Of a stretch of 64,000 bases of DNA, positions 32,255-44,152 are shown in pieces. The notes below the pieces were generated by a model. It was not told the origin of the DNA, made no database searches, and worked only from the letters and a program-made list of their open reading frames with translations. Within the stretch, counting starts at the first letter, position 1. The number at the start of each line of letters is the position of its first letter. The stretch is from Myrica gale (Eukaryota; Streptophyta; Magnoliopsida; Fagales; Myricaceae), in contig OZ005621.1 in NCBI GenBank assembly GCA_963930655.1, positions 16,293,001-16,357,000 of the forward strand. The letters are read 5' to 3'. A program made the position numbers and the translations under genes.

Positions 32255-34047
32255 TCAGTCTAGCCCATGGCTCTTAGTCTTCCAAGCGATCGAGGGAGAC
32301 CCTTCATAGTTAACTGAAGACTTCAATCCCTGCAGCTCTCTGATCATCTTCCCCTTTGATTTCCGAGACTTTTTCGAACAAGGCTGCACCCTATCCCGTT
32401 CCAACGCTACAAAGAGATCTCTCAGTTTTTCCTCTTGACCACCACATGACAGCCCAACCATATGACCTACAGAGGAAACCATATCCAAAACCCACGCCGG
32501 AGATTCACCCTCCAAAACTTTACTAGGGACACTAACAACATGAGAAGGAACCGCAAGAACTGGTCCAAGAGAACACTCCCCCCACCTCCTGACTACCTAA
32601 GAGGGACCCAGAAGAAGGAGCCATCACAGCCCGCTCCCTCGTGTTGTCACAACGCTCCACTATGCTAGTTTTCGCTCACTACCAGAGCCCCCGATACACC
32701 GTCTAAGGCCTCCAGATCACCAATTTTCAGCCCAGACGAGAGCTGACCTGCGAACGTGCCTTCAGTAAGTATGCTATTATTTTCCGGCATAAACTCTGGT
32801 GCCGGAATTGCTGTAGGGCAGTCGCCATCCACGACAGAAAGTGTCGACGAGTGGGTAGCCGCCGCCGCCGGCGAGTGGGTAGCACCACCTTCCTTGCCTC
32901 CGAGATCGACAGCGTCAGAAAGGAGCGGGAGTTCTGACCCGTGAACATCCATAGCCCCCGATAAGCCTTCTAAGGCCTCAGAACCACCAGCTTTCAGCCC
33001 AGACGAAGGGCTGACCCGTGATCGTAGCTTCAGCGAGAACGCTAACATTTTCTGGTGTAAACTCCAGCACCGGAAGAGCCGAGCCCGGCTCTTCCGGGCA
33101 GTCGCCAGCGACGACAGAAGGCGCCGGCGAGTGGGTAGCCGCCGCTAGCGAGTGGGTAGCACCACCTTGCTTGCCTCCGAGTTCCACAGCGTCAGAAACG
33201 AGAGGGGGAGTTGACCCGTGAACTCCACCCCCTTCAATCACAACCAGGGCCCCCGAAAACCCAACTGAGGCCTCTGGGCCACCAAGTTTCAGCCAAGATG
33301 AGGAGGCCCCTTCAAAGAGACGAGGCTCATCTCTTTGATCCCTTCCCCTTCCAAACCGCAAACCAACATCGTGGTCAGGGTCCAAATTCAAGATACCCGA
33401 CCCAGTCTCACTTCCCATCATCTCAAGTAGCTCTTCCACTTCTTTTTGAATTCCCAACAACTTTTTTCTCCACACAGACACGTAAAGTGCTACACCGACA
33501 GCCGCCTCTACAGTTAAAGTCTGGCCCTTGGAAAATGAAATGTCAGCGTTCAAATTTGCATACGAGACGTCATGCGTCTCCTTCATCTTCCCCACTTCAT
33601 CCCTACTCACTCCAACCCCCTCCACCACCGGAGACTGGCCCCCTAACCTCTCCCTCAATTGTCCCTTCTAAGTACTTCAACAAAGGAGAGCTCTCTACGC
33701 ACTCCAGCCCCAAACGAACCCTCTTTCCGACGATTAAGCTGACTGAGGTGAGACACTACCTCCTGAAACACATCGGCTAACTTCTTCCAACCAACTCCCT
33801 CATTTCCTTCTGGTATCATAACCACTCCCTGCCTGCGTCCCCCTCCAAACTCTACGATAGCAACAAATCTCTCAGCTTTGTTACTGCACCTTTGCGCCAA
33901 GAAGCCCCGAGAAGCTTCATTAAATCTAACAACAACCTCCTCCGTATTGGCAACTAGCTGCAACCTACGAACCAAGTTCACAATCCACTCAGCTCCATAC
34001 CTCCCAAGGAAGATCGAGCTCATAACTTTCCGACTCCACTCCGACAT
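32255..34047 (-). pseudogene. LINE ORF1-like protein, frameshifted
   Basis: The start at 34047 reads MSEWSRKVMSSIFLGRYGAE, then FVAIVEFGGGRRQGVVMIPE and GWKKLADVFQEVV. This VEFGGGRR...IPEGxxGxGWKKLAD pattern is typical of ORF1 in plant LINEs. After a frame change comes a coiled-coil segment (LGIQKEVEELLEMM), then a Gly/Ala/Ser-rich tandem-repeat region, and finally VGLSCGGQEEKLRDLFVALE with LKSSVNYEGS (32255-32515), the usual ORF1 C-terminus. At least two frameshifts are present. ORF2 is missing between this end and the 3' terminus. Confidence 0.65.
32680..33295. repeat. About 290-bp tandem repeats (2 to 2.5 copies) within LINE ORF1
   Basis: Units starting near 32685, 32957 and 33248 share GCCCCCGATA/GGCCCCCGAAA, AAGGCCTC, CACCA and TTTCAGCCCAGACGA. 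The first two also share GCAGTCGCC, GACGACAGAA and CGAGTGGGTAGC. They encode imperfect repeats of a Gly/Ala/Ser/Pro-rich protein segment on the minus strand. Confidence 0.8.
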
Positions 34048-36060
34048 TTGGACGACTCCATTGACTAAAACTGAGACCTGGAACTCCTTAGCTTCAAGAA
34101 TCTATTCAGCTTCTACATCTCTTTCTTGCTATTTGTTTGTTGATTTTTGTGAAGGCCTCCATTGTTGAAGATGAAGAGGTTTACGAGATCGTCGATTTAT
34201 CATTGTTTCCCTAAAATCTACGGAAGAGATTGAAGATTTAGAGGTTCTGAATTAGTATGGTTGAAGGTTTCAGCTATGGCCTTGTACTCAAGGTTTGTGC
34301 TTTGAGATCTAGAGTCGTTCGAGTTTCCATGTGGACGAAGGTGGTTCTACGTCCTTACAGATTCGGTTTACAGTAAATTAAGTAAGATTTAGAGTGTTTT
34401 TTATATACTAGGTTAGTTGCTTCAATAAATCATTTTGTAATCGATTGGAAACTAGTGGATTTGGACGGCCTACGGGCCCGAAAAGTTTTCCTCCTTAAGG
34501 ATTTTCTTAGGGAGTTTTCTCTTTGTAACAAATCTCGGTGTTACGTTATTTGTTATTGTTCTTGATTAATTTTTATTATTTTCTTACTAACCAAGATTGT
34601 TCTTTGTGTTGTGAGTTTGAATTCTTGAGATTTGACGAACTCTATACAAAAAAGTTCAAGGATCTGTAGTTGGTAAGTGACTGCTTGAGATCTGGGCTTT
34701 TGGTGAGTTGTTTAATTGATTGCAATCTGTAAAATTTGTTTTGCTGCGAGATTAAGTTTCTTTGGAGTTACTTGTAGTGAGTTCCGAATTTCTCTGTTTT
34801 ACATATTGCTTTTATTATTATGTACTGATTTGTTCTTATATGTTTTTTTGGTCTTTATTGAATCTTTGCATATTCACCTCCTTTAGGTATTTTGTACGTA
34901 GGTTAGTTCTAAATTAGGTTGTTCACTTTACTATCATACATCTATAATGAGTATATTACCTTTGATGAGGAAGAACATGAGTGATATGGAGGATTGACTA
35001 ATTTGTTTCTTCCATGACAAAAAAGGAGGCGAGGGGAATTGGAGTAAAGGGGAAGCTAGAGCTTATTCTTTTGTTGTGTTGCTGATCAGAGATAGGGGAG
35101 TTTTACTATTGATGGAGTTGATGACTTGCTGACGTGAAGAATGGATGAAGAAATTTAGAGGTGCTAACTTCTCTTATTAGTTTCTGTTATTTGTTATATT
35201 TGTTTTGACTATATTGTTCTGTTTTGATTATACTCAAGGTTGTGTTTTAGTATATTAACTTCTTAATCTGTAATGGATATTCTGATGTATCCATTTGTTT
35301 TTAAAATTATGATATTTTAAGTCATTGCTCTCTTTGATTTGATTAATCTGATTTCTATAGGTGATTTGGATATAGTCTTTAATATTTGATTAATTCTTTA
35401 AGTAGTTAAAGTTATAGTTTTATTGAGATTAGAACTATTGAGTGTTGAAAATTTCATTGAACTTCCTAAGTGATTAATAATCATATATTCTCGTTGAAAG
35501 TTGTATTAATGCAATATTGTGATCTTATTATATGTACTGATTTATTGCAAATGATTATAATAATGATCACGGTTGAGTTTGAGTGTGATTTCAGGTACAT
35601 GAATCACAAGATAAGTTACTTAGGAACTTTGTTAGTTTTACTAGGCTGCATATTATTGTAATCTAATTTTATTTTTGGTGATAACGGAACTTAGATTAAA
35701 TTTGTGTTAGCTTAGATTCATGTAAATTGGCATAATTCTCTTGGGCAAAATAGTATTTTAATAAATGTATTTTCTTTTTAGAATATATAAAGCAAATTGG
35801 CTGGTCTATTGAGGTTCTTATGGCTTAAAGATGTTGACAGAGGCTACTAGAAGGGTGTCCTGAGGATTTGGAAGGTCTGGAGTGTTTTGTAGTGAGTTCT
35901 GGAGTATTTCTGGTGGTATGGTTAGCCCATGGTCAGACCAAATTAGCCTGATGAGCTTTTTAACAGAATTTGTTTTAGGTCTTGAAACCTCCTTTTTTTA
36001 TCCATTTTACCTTCCTACCCCTACCTAAACGCTTTATAAACATAATCCCTAAGCCTCAGT

Positions 36061-36270
36061 CATTTTTTACGTAATTGAAATTGCTTACCTCTCAAAAATG
36101 ATCTCTAGACCCTTTGTACTCAATTTCTCTCTCTAAGCCAAATGGGTTCTATTCTTTGATCTGATCATTTTTTACGTAATTGAAATTGCTTACCTCTCAA
36201 AAATGATCTCTAGACCCTTTGTACTCAATTTCTCTCTCTAAGCCAAATGGGTTCTATTCTTTGATCTGAT
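36061..36270. repeat. Perfect 105-bp tandem duplication
   Basis: Two apparently identical 105-bp units (36061-36165 and 36166-36270) begin CATTTTTTACGTAATTG and end TTTGATCTGAT. They lie in retrotransposon-like DNA of the right arm. Confidence 0.95.
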
Positions 36271-37479
36271 TGTTGGAGAGAACTACTTCTTCCCTCTTGC
36301 GGAAGATCGCTTTTGTAGGATATCGTTCGAAAATAATCGATATTTCATGTGTTTTTTAAGAAGAACATATCACCAAGACTCAAGTTTTCTTGTGAAGAAG
36401 TCAACAAAGTTTTTTGTTGGAAGACTAAAGGATGGACGAGTTCGTCAGTATCTGCTGAAGAACAAACCAAAGTTGTTGGTCGTTGATTGTGTGTTGAGCA
36501 TCGGACCAAGAAGGGTTATTGGGTGACTTTTTGGAGTATCTGGAAAAAGTGAAGGATACTTTGATCACCATCTTATAAAGTTTGGACGTTCTTAGTTGAT
36601 CGATTGGTGTAGCCTTCGCACACCCGAATTGTTTTTATCTCTTGAGGAAGTTTACCTCATTAGATTTTCACTTCGTAACCAAAATTTTTGTGTCTCCTTT
36701 ATCTTGTTGCTTGATAATATTGCTTGTTTCTTGTGATTTTGTTAAATTTTTTTTTAGTCATCTCGATTGTTTTATTAAAGATCTAGTATTATTATTAGTT
36801 AAACAAGTTTAGAGATAAGATTTTTCTGTCATAGATTGTGTTGCAGTAAATTTACTGTTGTTCTAAGATTTTACAGATTTCGTATTTTCAATTGATTGAT
36901 AATTATAGTGATAGTTTTCTGTGAAAAGATATAGGTTTGTTAAATTTTTAAATACTTATTCACCCCTCTAAGAATATTGGATCTAAACTTATTTTCATAA
37001 GGAACATTAAATTACCAATAAAAAAAGATTAAAAGGAGAAAAACTAGAACAAAATATATAAAAAAAACAAAGTTTAAAAGAGTGAACTATATTTCACCTT
37101 CACTGTGGCGTAGGAGCTAGCAAGCTTCAAAGGATGCACAAAGTAAATGGCACCCAGCATTTCAGTAGCAACTTTTGCCTCTTCGTCCGTCCAACAACTT
37201 CCAAATAATCTGAAATGAGCAATATAATGAAGTTCGATGGTTAACACAACACCTTTATATATATGCACTGTTCACAGTGCAAAAAGATTAACAGGAATCA
37301 GGATATTTTCTATTGAATCCAAACCCCATGGTATATGCCTCTAGTACGATGTCAACAGCTCTAAATTATGCCCGACTGAAGTTACAGTTGTCAAACAGGA
37401 CAAGATCATAAGATGTAGCGTTTCTCCAGAGAACAATATTCTATAACCAAGATAGTCAAGGAGGTTAATAGCTTAAAAA

Positions 37480-39219
37480 GCAATTCCCCTGGGACGATGA
37501 CAGGAACTTGTATATTGCACTCGGTCAATGAGAAGAAGAAGAATCAGAAATCATTAGTGCAAGGAGTAAAACTCCATACAGGTATCATGTGAAATACCAC
37601 ACCTGCGGAGTGCATTAATAAATCAAAAAATCATTTGCAGGTTCTTCAACTGAGCTTCTGACATATTAAAAATTTGACAGGAATAGTTGCTCAGAACAGG
37701 GGAGTACAAAGGCAACTAACACCTGACATTGGGGTCGTCAACTTTTTTGATATGGTCAAAGTCTAAAATCAGCTTCATGAACTGTGAAGGTGCTATGAGA
37801 TCAATTGGATAATATCATATCCGACGAAAGATTGTTGGAGGAATATCTAAGTCACCCTCTTTAAACCCAGGAACAAAAGAAAAGTTATATTATCAAAGAG
37901 AGATGCATAGTTAATAGAACACCAAGTTAAAAGGACTTACTTGACCTAATTTAACATCCCCACGGCTTGGGTTATAAAGCACGTGGATGTTGATATTACC
38001 AATCAGTATTCTCCTTGATTCACCTTTACACATCTACCTGTATCAGGACATAGTTAGACTTCAAAGCACCAAGAATCATTTAAGAATATAGCAACAGACG
38101 CCAAGAATTAATACCTCAAAGCAGAAAGCTGAGCAACATTATCGCGAAGACCAAACCCCTTGAATTCAATACTCTCTGCCTCAGTGCCTCTAATAACCGG
38201 AACCTGATAGAATGAAGTCAAATGTCGTTCCTTTATTACAATATAACCAGTATCAGACACAATAACATGGAACGCACCAAAAAACTACTCACTCATTTGC
38301 TTTCCGAAACATAGACAGCCATCAACAGCATCTCCTGTGCGTCTCTACCAAACAACTTGCTTCAAATTTTCAAGTTTCACCAAGAACAACACCGCATATG
38401 TACTCAGAGACTTGATGTGAAGACATCTTTTTTCTCCATTTGCACAGGTTGCCAGGTTCCAAATAAGAAACTGTCCAGTTATCAAGTGGAAGACCCCCAT
38501 AGATGGTTCATTTGTTAGATCAAGCATACTGCAAAACCTTTTGGAAGGTAGAAATGTTTGAAAGTTCTTTGGGAAAACAAGTTTCAAATCCCAACTGATT
38601 TTAAAAGGTAAAAATGAAGCTCATGTGGAATTGCACGTCTCTAAAAATGCTAACTTCATGACAATGCAGAGTGAAAGTTAAAAATTGACCTTATAAGATC
38701 CAGCATATCCTGCTTTCACCAAAATGTCTGATAGATCATCATAATTGTCGACTTCCTAACAAAATCACACCACCCACCATAAGTTTTACCAGAGACTCTA
38801 AGTCCATAAATCACATTATTGAAATAGGACCAAAAAAAAAGAGAAAAAACGAATGAACAAAATGTAATAACAAAAGAGCCTTACTTGCAAACTGATTACA
38901 TCAAGGCTCCATCCCATGAGTTCTTTGCATATAACCTTCTTACGGCGCTCCCATTTCAAGTAAAAAGAGGGTATATTCAAGTAGAGGTCTCTGTGTTTCG
39001 AAGCATTCAAGGAAATAAGTGTCCCATTTGGAGTCAAAATCCCACCTCTGCCCTGTATGAAATTTTGATTTTAATATTTGAAATCTCCACAAGTGAAATA
39101 AAGGAAAACTGAAATTCAGAAAAGAAGAAGAAGAAGAAATACAGAATCCCTCTTCCATAAAAACAGCCCAAATTCAGAATGTGCGATTCCTCTGTTAGAG
39201 AGCGAGAGAGGGAGAGGGA

Positions 39220-39264
<45 letters not shown>

Positions 39265-39300
39265 CGAGAAGTGCGATTCTCTCTACGAGAGAGAGAGAAA
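37480..39300 (-). pseudogene. Broken CCR4-type deadenylase (EEP domain) gene, right-arm copy
   Basis: Better preserved than the left copy. The minus strand carries LISLNASKHRDLYLNIPSFY and LKWERRKKVICKELMGWSLD (about 38884-39035), EVDNYDDLSDILVKAGYAGS (38690-38755), RRTGDAVDGC then a frameshift before MFRKAN (about 38285-38343), ESIEFKGFGLRDNVAQLSAL (about 38120-38190), RRILIGNINIHVLYNPSRGD (about 37945-38035) and SAIYKFLSSSQ (about 37495-37530). Most exons keep GT/AG borders, but the frameshift and missing C-terminal exons argue against an intact EEP nuclease. A (GA)n leader at 39197-39260 marks the 5' end. Confidence 0.75.
39197..39260. repeat. GA microsatellite in the leader of the right-arm CCR4-like copy
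   Basis: An almost pure (GA)n tract of about 64 bp with a few GGGA interruptions at its left. The left-arm copy has the corresponding but shorter CT-rich tract at about 18122-18210. Confidence 0.9.
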
Positions 39301-39565
39301 ACGAGAGAGGGAGGGCGTTTGGATTGAGGGAATGAAATGACCGAGATGCTTTATATACTTAATGACGTTCATTATGTCTAAAATTGTTCTTCGCGATGCT
39401 TTGTGTTCCCAAACCATGTTGAGTAGCCGTTGCAACTAATGGTTTGGATAGTTGCAACGGCTACTTCTCTGAGAAAGCCATCCTAATTGTGGGGTTGACG
39501 AAAATGTCCTCTGTCCATCTCAGAGTATATCGCCACATTTTTATGTCAATTTATTTATTATTTAT

Positions 39566-40877
39566 TTCAATATCTTTTCCTTCCTTCCCGTTAAAACTTA
39601 AACCTTCCTTCCCGTTAAAACTTAAAACTTTTAATACATAATATAAATGGATAAAAATAAAAAATATTTTTTTAAATAAAACTATTGAAATTCTATTTCA
39701 ATAATCTATTTATTTTTAATTTATTTCTTAAATTTTTATTTATTTTTAAAATTTAGCCTTATAGGGGATATTTTCGGTTATTTTGCATTATTTCCCGTCA
39801 GACTTAACGCCTAATTTGGATGAAGGGCGAAGATTTATAAGTTTTGAAAGTTATGAGTCTCAAATTGTGGGATTGGAAGTTAGGAATACCTATTTAATTT
39901 TTGTCCAAACATAAGGAGCTAACTATGAATTTACTCTAATATAAATCTTCATTACGAGGATAGAGGAATACATAAAGTTGAACATAGTAAAATAAGAAAT
40001 TGAAAGATTTCGTTGAAATTGTTCCTTTGAAAATTTTCTGAAAAGCTAATCATAGGTTCTTCTCTCCATCGGAACAATAGGGTCGTTATGCTCATTACTA
40101 AACTTGTTGAAGAGATGAAATATAATCAAGATATATCTTTTTTATCATAGGTTAAATCGATCAGCAATGGGTGAATTGGTCTTCTGGGAGATTTTCGCTT
40201 TCTTTTAAATTCTAAATGCTCGTGCAAATTAATCATTTTCTCGTCTCAAAAACTCAAAATTTTCTTGGGAATAGATCCTCTTACCGCAGGTTTTTTTTTT
40301 TCTACGTCTCTTACCGCAGGTTGAATCAAATCAAAAGTTGTAAGGAGGAGGAAGCACTTGTCATGGTGAGTTTGCTTTGATTGCTTCCATGATAAGGGGA
40401 AGGAAGTGGTGAGGTGGGCCCTTTCACTTGAGCTAAATTTTTCCCGCTTTCCAGCAGAGGCAGCGATATGCTCATGCAAACCTACAATTCCCATCTTTCC
40501 CTCTTTTATATGCATCTGAGACATCGAAATTTAACGCCCGACCATCCTTTAACTCTAAACTGCTCCTATTTTCTCAAACTATTAATTTTCTCAAAAATGA
40601 ACCAATCTGATGGCTTGTTATACACATACATTTTCACGTAACGTCCTTGTTTTCATAAATTTGTCTACATATTGGAAAGAGAATTACATGATAATTGAAA
40701 ATATCATTTTTTTATGAAGAGTTTTTTAAAGTCTTTATAATGTGCAGAATGATTTTGAATATTGTATTTTGAGATAAATTAATTACGAGAATCTTATCCA
40801 AAAGGAAGCTTCAGGATTGGTCAATAGGTATTTTTACTTTGATATTTTTGACTCTCTCTCTTTTTAGCCCTCATGGA
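39566..40877. other. Flank of the right arm: truncated MULE MITE and unrecognised DNA
   Basis: About 39584-39630 holds a two-copy CCTTCCTTCCCGTTAAAACTT repeat. 39630-39937 is a degraded copy of the MITE at 9141-9655, lacking its left arm. The remaining interval has no gene I recognise; a 92-codon minus-strand frame at 40246-40524 has no known motif. Confidence 0.6.
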
Positions 40878-41058
40878 CAGAGGGACGAAGCCAGAAATTT
40901 TTTTCCGAGGGGGCCAGAATACAATTATAAGCAAAAAAAAAATTTCGGAGGGTCCGGAATACAATTATAAGCAAAAATTGAATATAACTTAAAAAATGTT
41001 AAAAAAAAAATTTCAAAATCTTTGGGGGGGCCAGGGCCCCCCCGTAGATTCATCCCTG
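40878..41058. mobile_element. Short hAT MITE
   Basis: The ends CAGAGGGACGAA and TTCATCCCTG are imperfect inverted repeats, flanked by the perfect 8-bp duplication CTCATGGA (40870-40877 and 41059-41066). Internal GGGGGCCAG / GGGCCCCCC motifs are typical of a common plant hAT MITE family. Confidence 0.85.
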
Positions 41059-41257
41059 CTCATGGACGAGATGGCTAGAGGCTAAGTTTACCAAATGGTC
41101 GGTATACCCTAATTTAAATCTTCATAGCAATATTATTCATGTGACTTACTTGATACGTGCCTTAAGGGGACGTTGCAAATGTGAGAGATTTGTCCAAATT
41201 AGTTATCTTTAGTGCATTAAAATTGAGTTAGATCTATTTAAACCCGATCCACGGAGA

Positions 41258-41466
41258 CACAGGCGGAGGGAGGGGGGCGAACAGGGGCCATTGCCCCGGT
41301 TGGCTCCCTCCAAAAAAAATTTTTACACATAAATTTTTTAAGGCTTGCCCCCTTAATGCCCACTGAATTTCAGACCGCCCCCTTAAGCCCAAGCAGCCCA
41401 CCCCAGTCCCTTTGAATTTTCTTAGGAGTTTGTCCCCCATTGATTGTAATGTTGGCTCCGCCACTG
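41258..41466. mobile_element. Short hAT MITE
   Basis: The ends CACAGGCGGAGG and GGCTCCGCCACTG are near-inverted repeats of the CAGTGGCGGAGCC type, flanked by the perfect 8-bp duplication CACGGAGA (41250-41257 and 41467-41474). The 87-codon minus-strand frame across it is incidental. Confidence 0.85.
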
Positions 41467-41959
41467 CACGGAGAGCTCCAGATTCATCAACTCTCATCCA
41501 AAAAAGAGATTATTTTTTTAGATTAGGTAAAAAACCAGACAGATCAATTTTGTTCCCACTAAAAATATAGGTTTTGGTGGTGGTTTCTTAGGGATTCAAA
41601 AACATGTTATTGTATCGGATACTCCTGCTTGTTGCTAAAACAAAAGAGTACTACTAATGGGTCGTTTTTGTTGTTGCACGTTTAGTGCATTTCATTTATA
41701 CATAATGACAGTTGCCAAAAAAAAAACTGTGGCGTTTATCATATTGGTCATATGTGCCTATTGCAACACTAGGGCCGCCACTACAAAACAATATCAAAAT
41801 TGAGCATAATAGAACCTAACAACACGTCTAAGCAATCTTGGTACATACGTGTCAACGTAAGTTCCAATAGCGGAAAAGCCCAAAAATGTATCAAAGATAT
41901 TACTCAAATAAATACTTAAGAAAATTTATAACCCCTTAATTTGTACCTTTTCTAATATA

Positions 41960-42305
41960 CTTAAAAAAAAGGTTAAATACACTTTTTTAGCCCTTTGATT
42001 ATTAGATTTCTGACACTTCATACCAAAAATTATCAATTTCGTTACATTTTACCTCTTAACTACCAATCATTTACACTTTGCACCCCCTATCATTAACTTG
42101 GATAGAAATTGCTATTTTTTCCAGTAAAAATGCCGATTTACCCTCCTAATTTTTTATAATTATATTTTGTATAGGGACAAACTTTTTCATTTTACTGAAC
42201 AAAATAGCAATTTTCATCTAAATTAACCGATAAACAGTGCAAAGTGTAAATGATTGGTAGTTGAGGGACGAAATGTAACAAAATTGATAGTTAGTAGGGT
42301 TAATT
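41960..42305. mobile_element. MITE-like element with about 100-bp inverted arms
   Basis: The phrases TATCAATTTCGTTACATTT, ACTACCAATCATTTACACTTTGCA and TTGGATAGAAATTGCTATTTT near 42030-42125 recur as reverse complements at about 42195-42295. The outer ends could not be fixed, so the superfamily is uncertain (Mutator-like is likely from TIR length). Confidence 0.6.
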
Positions 42306-42915
42306 TGATCATGCTTGGAATTGGGTTTTAAAACTGGTTTCAGTACTTGAAACTGGTTTTACAACCCATTTTTTAAGTTTAAAGTGTGGTCTACACTGGT
42401 TTACAAACCAAGGTTTTGTAACGGAGGTGGTGAACTCTCCTTAGTTGCACCAGTTACGAAGCATCGGCGACGTGTAGGGGTGCCTCCCAACCTCAGCCTT
42501 CGGAAGAGAGGAGGCAGATCCAGTCACGCCCTCTCCTCGTGAAATTCTTTTTAAAATAATAGAAAATTAAATTTTTGCTCACTGGTTTTTGCTCCATTTT
42601 AGGAAATAGCCACTGAATTTTTTTTTTTTACTTTCCAGCCACTGAATTGTTACTCAGTAACTATTTGGTCCTCCGTCTCTATTTCATTAGCCCCGAACAC
42701 GTCAACCTTTCTCACCAGCTCATTCCTAATTTTTCCATGTCAGCACTTAAAGACAAGTTTCAAGTTAAAAACGACTTACAGCATTCAAGTCAAGACAAGT
42801 TGAATTGTTACGATGGGAACGTACCGTTTTAGGAGTACGAATAAAACATGTTATTCCTTTATCTCAAGACCGATACGTCAAGACCACCAAATCTATTGTT
42901 CAGGGAAAAAAAAAA

Positions 42916-44152
42916 GATAAATTAGTCTGTACGTTCTTGGGGTTTGGCCTTTTTCCAGATTTGTCCTTAGGGTTTGATTTTCCCTACAGATAACCCCGGG
43001 GTTTGAACTCAATCCCAAGTTAGTCCTGCCGTGAATTTAATGGACGGAAATACACACGTGGATAACGGCTTACACGTGGCAGTGACAGGTAAGCTTTTTT
43101 TTAAAAATTGGTCCAATTACATTAAGACACGTGTCATAAAATAAATAAAAATAAAAAATATTTTAAAAAGATAAAAAAATAATAAAAAAGTAATAAAAAA
43201 CTTAATTAAACTTTAAAAAAAAAAGGATCGGTAGGAGCTCCTTCTCTCTCCCCCCAGAAACCCTCTCTCTCTCCCCCCAGAACCCCCTCTCTCTCATGAA
43301 AATAGAGAAACCGAAAGAGCTTTTTAAACTAGTTCTCACTGATTTTGTACTGCCCTTGGCAAAGGCTTGGATCATAGACTGTCACAGTACGATCAGCACC
43401 GCCCACCGCAATATTACCAGTTGAAGAACCGCAGATAGCATAGAAGACATCACCTGGGGAACCACAAATACTGTGCAGACAACCACCATTTTCTTTCATT
43501 CTTAAGTCCCATATAGTCAGCTGCAAAGTAGTGACAGACGAAAGACGGCAATGCATCCAAATAAAGTGCAGAAGACCATAGCTCATGTTGACAATGAGGA
43601 GATTAAAAAGTACAAAAGCACAACATTGTACCTGGCAGCCTTCAGTGATGGCTAATATATAATTTTCATTTGCAGGTGCATAAAGTTCAATGCAGATGGA
43701 TACCAGAGTCTGGAACATTTTCACACATAACGTCCAAGATACGAGGTCTTTCCTGGGAGGAGTGGATGTGAACCGGATGCCTTCAATGGTGGACTGCGAG
43801 GATGAAAACGGGGTTCCTTCACCGAACAGATCCAGGAAGAAGCTGAGGCTGTCAAAGGAGCAGTCTACAATTATTATTTTTTTATTATATTTTTATCTTT
43901 TTAAAATATTTTTTATTTTTATTTATTTTCTGACACGTGTCTTAATGTAATTGGACCAATTTTTTAAAAAAAACTTACCTGTCACTGCCACGTGTAAGCC
44001 GTTATCCACGTGTGTATTTCCGTCCATTAAATTCACGGCAGGATTAACTTGGGATTGAGTTCAAACCCCGGGGTTATCTGTAGGGAAAATCGAACCCTAA
44101 GGACGAATCTGGGAAAAGGCCAAACCCCAAGGACGTACGGACTAATTTAGCC
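42916..44152. mobile_element. Pack-MULE carrying a WD40 gene fragment
   Basis: Terminal inverted repeats of nearly 290 bp (starting GATAAATTAGTC at left, complement of GGCTAAATTAGTC at right) are flanked by A runs of at least nine bases on both sides, consistent with a 9-bp target duplication. The TIRs resemble those of the Pack-MULE at 23499. The interior is host-derived coding sequence with an intron, in the minus orientation. Confidence 0.85.
43372..43862 (-). pseudogene. WD40-repeat protein fragment (two exons) inside the Pack-MULE
   Basis: Minus-strand exon 43632 to about 43862 reads through RKDLVSWTLCVKMFQTLVSI to ENYILAITEGCQ and ends at a GT donor. Exon about 43372-43520 follows an AG acceptor in phase with LTIWDLRMKENGGCLHSICG and then GNIAVGGADRTVTVYDP. 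The IWDLR and VYDP strings are WD-repeat signatures. The joined fragment covers roughly two blades of a larger plant transducin/WD40 protein that I cannot name. The upstream part runs into the TIR, and no start or stop of the native gene is present. Confidence 0.7.

Larger units (their letters stand above)
32004..34085 (-). mobile_element. ORF1-only LINE, inserted in the right arm
   Basis: On the minus strand the element ends AATAAGATTGACTTACTTATC followed by a 10-base A tail (32004-32013), a classic plant L1-type LINE 3' end. Upstream lie ORF1-type coding remnants but no endonuclease or reverse transcriptase. The insertion is confirmed by the left arm of the inverted duplication, which continues across the site without it (GAATAGGTTTTTGGAGACAC). 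I could not identify a clean target-site duplication. Confidence 0.7.
34093..39565 (-). repeat. Large inverted duplication, right arm, outer part
   Basis: Inverted counterpart of 17875-21222 plus about 26842-28847. The innermost stretch 34093-34770 matches 28420-28847 (phrases such as CAAATAG-AAGAAAGAGATGTAGAAGC and GAATTCTTGAGATTTGACGA). The match then jumps the LINE at 32004-34085 and continues toward the centre. Identity looks high over short blocks, with many indels. Confidence 0.8.
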
